A stretch of DNA of 32,328 nucleotides from positions 72,455-104,782 of the forward strand of contig MGJA01000012.1 of NCBI GenBank assembly GCA_001794025.1. Reading direction: 5' to 3'. Shown here piece by piece: positions 28,415 through 32,328 of this stretch. Under the pieces are notes generated by a model. The model was not told the origin of the DNA, made no database searches, and saw only the letters and a list, made by a program, of their open reading frames with translations. Made by a program: the position numbers and the translations under genes. How positions within the stretch are numbered: position 1 is the first letter of the stretch; every line of letters begins with the position of its first letter. This stretch comes from Candidatus Yanofskybacteria bacterium RIFCSPHIGHO2_01_FULL_41_21. Its GTDB lineage: Bacteria; Patescibacteriota; Minisyncoccia; 2-02-FULL-40-12; GWA2-44-9.

Positions 28415-28927
28415 CTACCCAGCCGCCATTCTTTTGTACAGCCACCAAGGCATGAACTGGATAGCCCAGTCCCGTTTCTGCCACTCCTTTTCCGTGGCAG
28501 TCCAGGGCTGGGTTGAATCCATGCAAAACCAATCTTCTTTTTTGTAGAAACACATCCCGGGATGAGGATAGATTTCCGCCCCGAAGTACCATGCGCCCGC
28601 CTCTTCCCTTGCAACTCTCCTAATGTCTCTCAGACACCGCCACATGTGCGGACCTGCGGCGACTACAATCAAATTCTCAAAGAAATTTGCTTCGGCCCAC
28701 TTGACCGCTTTCTTAGCAATCTGCAACGTGGATGGCGGTTTACCATACTTATCCTTAATGTAAGTAACACTTAGGTTCAACTCTTCAGGAAACTGGATAT
28801 CTTCCTGGGTGAAAATTGGCGCATTATCCTCCATGGCTTTTTTCGCCGTAATACCGGCGATTATCCGATTTGAACGAATTAACGATGGCTTCCCAAAGGC
28901 GAACGCCACGATACCAATCTTCCTCAT
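28415..28927 (-). CDS. Possible DUF218/YdcF-like protein
   Basis: A 170-residue protein. The fold pattern resembles DUF218 (YdcF/SanA/ElyC): an initial hydrophobic strand I-G-I-V-A-F-A-F-G with R-S-N-R-I-I-A-G-I-T-A-K-K-A, then S-T-L-Q-I-A-K-K-A-V-K-W-A (the position of the T-x-E-N helix), and N-L-I-V-V-A-A-G-P-H-M-W-R-C-L-R-D-I-R-R (cf. the H-x-x-R motif). Some members are implicated in cell-envelope synthesis; the assignment is tentative. It lacks the N-terminal membrane helix many relatives have. ATG 28925-28927 follows AAAGGTGGG. It has its own terminator, as the orphan genes do. Confidence 0.5.
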   Translation of the reverse strand: MRKIGIVAFAFGKPSLIRSNRIIAGITAKKAMEDNAPIFTQEDIQFPEELNLSVTYIKDKYGKPPSTLQIAKKAVKWAEANFFENLIVVAAGPHMWRCLRDIRRVAREEAGAWYFGAEIYPHPGMCFYKKEDWFCMDSTQPWTATEKEWQKRDWAIQFMPWWLYKRMAAG

Positions 28928-29055
28928 CACTATCCCACCTTTCTGTGAATGACCAATTCAAACTCTACACGTTAACATTATACCACAATATATCTAAAAT
29001 TGCAAGAAAATTTGTAGTAGGTTCAATAAGTAAGTGCAACACTAAAGATGTTCAA

Positions 29056-29709
29056 CTAACGAACTTCCAAAATTGGAACTTCGGCAGGAACTTTGAGAGA
29101 ACTAGGATTCACTCCATCCCAAGAAATTTCACCCTTAACCACCAAGTTGGTGATGTAGGACTGCCAAGCGTGCTCAATCTTGTTGACCCGTTTGGCTAGT
29201 GTCTCGGACGTATCGTCAGGTCGTATCGCGACGGGATACCGAAAGATATCGGGACCATCATCATATTTTTCGGTTACAAAATGTATCGTTACTGCCGAAC
29301 ATTTTACTGTTCCGGCCCGATACGCTTCCATTACCGCTTCATGGACGAAATGACCATACATCCCCGCTCCGCCAAAACGCTTGGCATCACCAGGGTGAAT
29401 ATTGATGGTCCGAGTCGGATCCAAACCTTTGACCATTTTCAGCCAGCCCGAAAGGGAAACAAAATCGGCTTTGGTTTCGGCCACGATTCGCTGGTAGTCC
29501 TCGGCTTCGCGCGGAAGCGGAAAATAGATAAAAGGAACACCCAGTTTATCAGCGCGTGTTCGGACACCACCATGTTTGTGATTTGAAACCACAGCCACAA
29601 TTTCGGCCTCAAGAACACCTAATTGAGAATTCTCCACCAATTCCTGAAAACCGGAACCGCCGTCATCCGGTTCTTTCCCGCCCGATGCAAATACAAGAAG
29701 TTTTTTCAT
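29056..29709 (-). CDS. purN: Phosphoribosylglycinamide formyltransferase-like (PurN)
   Basis: A 217-residue formyltransferase fold: D-G-G-S-G-F-Q-E-L at the N-terminal phosphate loop, catalytic N-I-H-P-G (Asn and His of E. coli N106/H108), G-G-A-G-M-Y-G-H-F-V-H-E-A-V, and T-I-H-F-V-T-E-K-Y-D-D-G-P with the catalytic Asp. PurN transfers formyl from 10-formyl-THF to GAR in purine synthesis. No other pur gene is nearby, so it may have a related role such as formylating another substrate. SD AAAGG is followed by ATGACTATG; I take the second ATG (29707-29709), 6 nt on. No terminator is seen after it. Confidence 0.82.
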   Translation of the reverse strand: MKKLLVFASGGKEPDDGGSGFQELVENSQLGVLEAEIVAVVSNHKHGGVRTRADKLGVPFIYFPLPREAEDYQRIVAETKADFVSLSGWLKMVKGLDPTRTINIHPGDAKRFGGAGMYGHFVHEAVMEAYRAGTVKCSAVTIHFVTEKYDDGPDIFRYPVAIRPDDTSETLAKRVNKIEHAWQSYITNLVVKGEISWDGVNPSSLKVPAEVPILEVR

Positions 29710-29743
29710 AGTCATCCTTTCTGGTGCAGATTACCAATAAAAC

Positions 29744-29771
29744 TTGAGAAAATCAAGATTAATAGTATAAT
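29744..29771 (+). promoter_or_regulatory. Promoter of tRNA-Lys
   Basis: -35 TTGAGA (29744-29749), 16-nt spacer, -10 TATAAT (29766-29771). The predicted start is a few nt before the tRNA at 29782. Confidence 0.75.
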
Positions 29772-29781
29772 ACATGGATAT

Positions 29782-29857
29782 GCGCTCATAGCTCAGTTGG
29801 TAGAGCAGCTCCCTTTTAAGGAGACGGTCGTAGGTTCGAATCCTACTGAGCGCACCA
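29782..29857 (+). tRNA. tRNA-Lys (anticodon TTT)
   Basis: A complete cloverleaf of 76 nt: acceptor GCGCTCA/TGAGCGC, D arm GCTC...GAGC, anticodon stem with four of five pairs (the first, G-A, is a mismatch) and loop CTTTTAA with anticodon TTT, 5-nt variable loop, T arm GTAGG-TTCGAAT-CCTAC, discriminator A and an encoded CCA. It reads AAA and AAG. It ends 1 nt before the stop codon of the converging HD gene. Confidence 0.97.
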
Positions 29858-29858
29858 T

Positions 29859-31118
29859 TTAATAAATCTCACGATTGATAAGGGTGTGTATTTTTTTGGC
29901 GTTGTTGTAGATTTTATCGCGATCACCGATGATTGAAACACGCAAAGACAGATAACTATTTAGTTCATCACTCATTCCCTTAAAATACTCTGTCTGACTC
30001 TTCTTTAAAGAAATAATCTTGCCGTCGTCATGATATAAAATATCTTTGGGAATAAAACGGCGAGTGGAAACAGTCGGTACAACTATCACGGTGTGGGCGG
30101 GAACACTAATCAAGTCCGCAATCTTTTTTTCAATAATTTCTAACGCCTGCGGGGATGAATATTTAGCGACTTGATCAAAAAATTTCTGGCTTTCACCGAT
30201 AACCTTAATTTTCTTACCCGCCAGACGTTCTCGGGATTGTTTAGTGTCAATCCGAAAAACCAATCCCGTCATCGGTAAATTACGCTGAATATAGGCGGTA
30301 TATAAAAACTTTAGACGCTCGTCCGAATCAGTGTATAACTTAGCCATAATTTCCTGATCATTAAGAGCCCAAAGTTCTAATGGGTCAATTTTGTGCCTGG
30401 AAAGCCAAATCATAATCATTTTTTGCAGGAAACGCTGGGCAATAAGAGATGACTTGTGAAGATGAACTTCTTTGTACATATATAGATACAACCGTTGAAT
30501 TTGTTTGGCTGATTCAAGGGACTTCTTATCAATCACCAACCCACCCTTCAAATAAATCAGATAATTAAAGACACTTTCCAAATCCGGCCTCTGACCGAAA
30601 CCAGTATGAAAAACATCCCGCTCCAAATAGTCCAACTTATCCATCCCTAAATTTTTATCCATGATTATTTGGCAGAGCGGATTTTTGTGTGCGAAAAGTT
30701 TTTTAATGAACGTGGGGTCTCCGCCCGCTTTCTTAATCTCTTTTTTCATTTCATCAATAATCTTGGCGCCATTTTTGTCATGGTCATATGGTGTCAGCTC
30801 TTCAATTAAATGAGAAAACGGTCCATGGCCGATATCGTGAAGTAAACCAAAAAGAGGAACATTTTTTGCCTCAAATTTAGTGAGATACCCTTCGTCCACC
30901 ATCTTCTTACAAAAACGTAGCGCCTTACTGTAAACACCTAACGCATGTTCAAATCGGTTATGAGAGGCGCCGGGAAAAATAAAAATGGTTGTCCCCAACT
31001 GGGAAACATGCCGAAGCCGTTCAAATCGCGGATGCTCAATAATCGGCATTATCGGCCTAATATCAATTGACTCCCCCGGCGGAATCCGAATATATTTTTT
31101 GTAGTATTTGCTCACCAT
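29859..31118 (-). CDS. HD-superfamily phosphohydrolase (dGTPase/SAMHD1-like)
   Basis: A 419-residue protein. N-terminal H-P-R-F-E-R-L-R-H-V-S-Q-L-G and H-N-R-F-E-H-A-L-G-V-Y, then L-L-H-D-I-G-H-G-P-F-S-H, form the metal site (H...HD...D) of the SAMHD1/dGTPase branch; a later D-x-L-D-Y-L-x-R-D is the usual final ligand block. Members hydrolyse dNTPs or other nucleotides; the bacterial relatives of this size are mostly uncharacterised. I start at ATG 31116-31118. A GTG further upstream (31158-31160) would add 14 residues encoded by the palindromic element 31120-31253, which I treat as leader. It converges on tRNA-Lys with a 1-nt gap and no terminator. Confidence 0.88.
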   Translation of the reverse strand: MVSKYYKKYIRIPPGESIDIRPIMPIIEHPRFERLRHVSQLGTTIFIFPGASHNRFEHALGVYSKALRFCKKMVDEGYLTKFEAKNVPLFGLLHDIGHGPFSHLIEELTPYDHDKNGAKIIDEMKKEIKKAGGDPTFIKKLFAHKNPLCQIIMDKNLGMDKLDYLERDVFHTGFGQRPDLESVFNYLIYLKGGLVIDKKSLESAKQIQRLYLYMYKEVHLHKSSLIAQRFLQKMIMIWLSRHKIDPLELWALNDQEIMAKLYTDSDERLKFLYTAYIQRNLPMTGLVFRIDTKQSRERLAGKKIKVIGESQKFFDQVAKYSSPQALEIIEKKIADLISVPAHTVIVVPTVSTRRFIPKDILYHDDGKIISLKKSQTEYFKGMSDELNSYLSLRVSIIGDRDKIYNNAKKIHTLINREIY

Positions 31119-31119
31119 C

Positions 31120-31253
31120 CCAGGTAGTAGAAATTCGACTTGCGCTGGTTGTTTTGCCACGCAAGACGTAAATCAAAGTTTACCTAAATAATATAGCTAG
31201 ATAGTGATTTAAGGTAAGCGCATTGCAAAACCTGTCGAATTTTCACTACCTGG
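31120..31253. repeat. CCAGGTAGT palindromic element, long copy
   Basis: The left end CCAGGTAGTAGAAATTC is identical over 17 bp to that of 8907-8960; the right end is CACTACCTGG. The next pairs (ATTCGAC/GTCGAAT) differ from the short copy (ATTCTA/TAGAAT) but stay paired. The interior has a second, weaker inverted repeat and a TATATT that may be a -10 on the minus strand. It ends 1 nt before the HD gene's start codon. Confidence 0.7.
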
Positions 31254-31292
31254 CATATTAAAAACGTAACATATTGTATAAAAAACAAAAGC

Positions 31293-31328
31293 GTCCCTCT
31301 CCAGCTCTGGTAAGAATTGGAGAGGGAC
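31293..31328 (-). terminator. Terminator of gene 31363
   Basis: Stem GTCCCTCTCCA/TGGAGAGGGAC; on the minus strand it is followed by GCTTTTGTTTTTT. It lies 34 nt after the stop codon. Confidence 0.88.
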
Positions 31329-31362
31329 GGACTGCGATTCAAGCATCATGTGCGAGGTCGTA

Positions 31363-32133
31363 TCAGACGGGGCGCATCTCCTGTGGTGTCTGCATGACCA
31401 CTAGATCATTCAGATAGCGTCCCGGAGCACGATTGAATTTGTGCTCCTTAAACGGGAGCACTGATGAGTTCACAAATGGCACGAATATCTCGGGCTTCTG
31501 CTCCAGCGTAATCTTGTAGCGTTCAACCATATCGTCAAGATCAGTCAGCCAGCCACTCACGTAGTTGAAGCCAATCGGATCATGAGTGCCTCTGTGGTTG
31601 CGGACAAACATGTCGCGGCCATTCGCATCCACAAACAGAAACGCCTCTAGGTCCGGCATCAACACGTTCTTATCCCAGAGAGCGTTCCGCCGATGCCATT
31701 GCGTTGATATCTGGCACGCTTCGTACTGAACTGGGGTCATGACCACGGTGATGCCACTCATGGTATGGTAGTAGAGCGTGAGACCATGTTCTTTGATCCA
31801 CGCCTCGCGGAGCTTCGCCCGCTCAACATTAACCCTCTCTCTTTCGGATTCGGCTTTGGCTTCAGCCAGCTTCCTCTGGTGAGCTTCCTCTCGTCTCCGA
31901 CGCTCCTCAGCTTGCTCGTCCATTTTCTTGAGCCGATACCTAAGATATGGAGCAACCGAGAACAACGCTACAATAGTGATGCTCCGTACTAGAAAGGACA
32001 GGCGCAAACGCTGAACGCGGTGCCCAACTGTTCTGATAGCAACCTCCTGGCGATAGAACTTTCTCACCGTTGAAGTGTAGCTAACGATATAAAGAACCAT
32101 CCCGATGCTTAACACGATTTCAAAGAACGTCAT
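31363..32133 (-). CDS. Membrane-anchored coiled-coil protein of unknown function
   Basis: A 256-residue protein I do not recognise. Two hydrophobic segments near the N-terminus (about 3-20 and 47-64) are followed by a charged coiled coil (about 69-112, rich in E-R-R-R-R-E-E-A and K-A-E-S-E-R-E-R) and a C-terminal soluble domain with many aromatic residues (Y-Y-H-T-M-S-G-I, W-H-R-R-N-A-L-W). ATG 32133 follows SD GGAGGTG at 6-nt spacing. A small hairpin GCTCC/GGAGC lies just upstream of the SD, as in the leaders of 9039 and 9805. The gene has its own terminator. It shares N-terminal anchoring plus coiled coil with those two proteins. Confidence 0.65.
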   Translation of the reverse strand: MTFFEIVLSIGMVLYIVSYTSTVRKFYRQEVAIRTVGHRVQRLRLSFLVRSITIVALFSVAPYLRYRLKKMDEQAEERRRREEAHQRKLAEAKAESERERVNVERAKLREAWIKEHGLTLYYHTMSGITVVMTPVQYEACQISTQWHRRNALWDKNVLMPDLEAFLFVDANGRDMFVRNHRGTHDPIGFNYVSGWLTDLDDMVERYKITLEQKPEIFVPFVNSSVLPFKEHKFNRAPGRYLNDLVVMQTPQEMRPV

Positions 32134-32176
32134 CTCACACCTCCGCTCCCGTAGGAGCTTGCCTCAGTCCGTCAGG

Positions 32177-32208
32177 TAGAAATTAAGTACCGTAGCCTAC
32201 AATTTCTA
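32177..32208. repeat. Hairpin upstream of gene 31363
   Basis: TAGAAATT/AATTTCTA arms. The left side (CAGGTAGAAATT) resembles a shortened CCAGGTAGTAGAAATT of the elements at 8907 and 31120; it may be a degenerate third member. Confidence 0.4.
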
Positions 32209-32254
32209 TCCCAAGGTAGAGACTAGCCAATCACCATGAAAATTCCCCTTTGAA

Positions 32255-32328
32255 GTGCAACACCAGTACAATGGGAAGATGACATATAAACATCTAAATC
32301 AGTCAGCTCGGGATCGAATTGAGGTTTT
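32255..32328 (+). mobile_element. Left end of an IS30-like insertion sequence
   Basis: GAAGTGCAACACCAGTAC lies about 20 nt upstream of the transposase ATG, where an IS30-type terminal inverted repeat would be. The core AAGTGCAACAC also occurs at 29032-29042. The rest of the element is beyond the window. The exact left boundary is not determined. Confidence 0.5.
32279..32328 (+). CDS. IS30-family transposase, first residues
   Basis: Sixteen codons from ATG 32279: M-T-Y-K-H-L-N-Q-S-A-R-D-R-I-E-V. The Y-K-H-L-x-x-x-x-R-x-x-I-E start is typical of the N-terminal HTH of IS30-family transposases (usually about 320 residues). The DDE domain is outside the window. The upstream inverted-repeat-like sequence supports the call. 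Confidence 0.6.
   Translation, partial: MTYKHLNQSARDRIEV

Noticed and set aside
31119-31160. GTG start adding 14 residues to the HD protein
   Set aside because: The residues are encoded by the CCAGGTAGT element; ATG 31118 gives the family-like N-terminus.

Overview
This 32.3 kb window looks like part of a chromosome from a Candidate Phyla Radiation (Patescibacteria) bacterium. No 16S gene or marker set is present, so the assignment is inference. It rests on AT-rich housekeeping genes that mostly lack Shine-Dalgarno (SD) sites or are nearly leaderless, on streamlined core enzymes (an AspRS without the GAD insertion, a MurE-like ligase without its first domain, a family-4 uracil-DNA glycosylase with no cysteine), on a family of winged-helix proteins I associate with this group, and on many short palindromic repeats, several of them inside genes. 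The standard code with TGA as stop fits all genes seen. Most genes are on the minus strand.

Layout. 1-3.6 kb: a DedA-family fragment, uracil-DNA glycosylase, an O-antigen-ligase-like membrane protein carrying three inserted palindromes, MscL, a winged-helix protein and an HNH nuclease. 3.9-6.1 kb: a restriction-modification pair made of a LexA/S24 repressor fused to a DNA methyltransferase, facing a TaqI-like endonuclease. 6.1-7.8 kb: a nucleotidyltransferase between clusters of one repeat, with an in-frame TAG followed by 55 open codons. 7.8-10.8 kb: an amino-acid permease, two unknown membrane-anchored proteins with nearly identical leaders, and a three-stem palindromic element. 10.8-20.5 kb: lon, LOG, a beta-CASP nuclease, a cupredoxin-like protein, a MurE-like ligase, a nucleotidyltransferase, a TrpR-like regulator, FemX and ruvA. 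20.6-23.6 kb: uvrB and rpsT on the plus strand, with a perfect 54-bp palindrome and a two-state hairpin between them. 23.6-28.3 kb: aspS-dacA-mraY-ftsW reading leftward. 28.4-32.3 kb: a possible DUF218 protein, purN, tRNA-Lys, an HD phosphohydrolase, an unknown coiled-coil membrane protein and the start of an IS30-like transposase.

Themes. Peptidoglycan synthesis is well represented (MurE-like, FemX, MraY, FtsW, D-Ala-D-Ala carboxypeptidase), as is DNA repair (UvrB, RuvA, UDG). A set of orphan genes (9039, 9805, 19637, 22982, 28415, 31363, and partly 29056) stands apart: strong SD sites and usually a private GC-rich terminator, scattered singly among core genes.

The two most interesting things are the LexA-methyltransferase fusion, whose self-cleavage residues are all intact, so that the modification enzyme of a restriction system may be tied to DNA damage, and a family of palindromic elements in which a conserved core is flanked by long inverted arms different at every locus. 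Two copies of that element lie in one gene, read in different frames.
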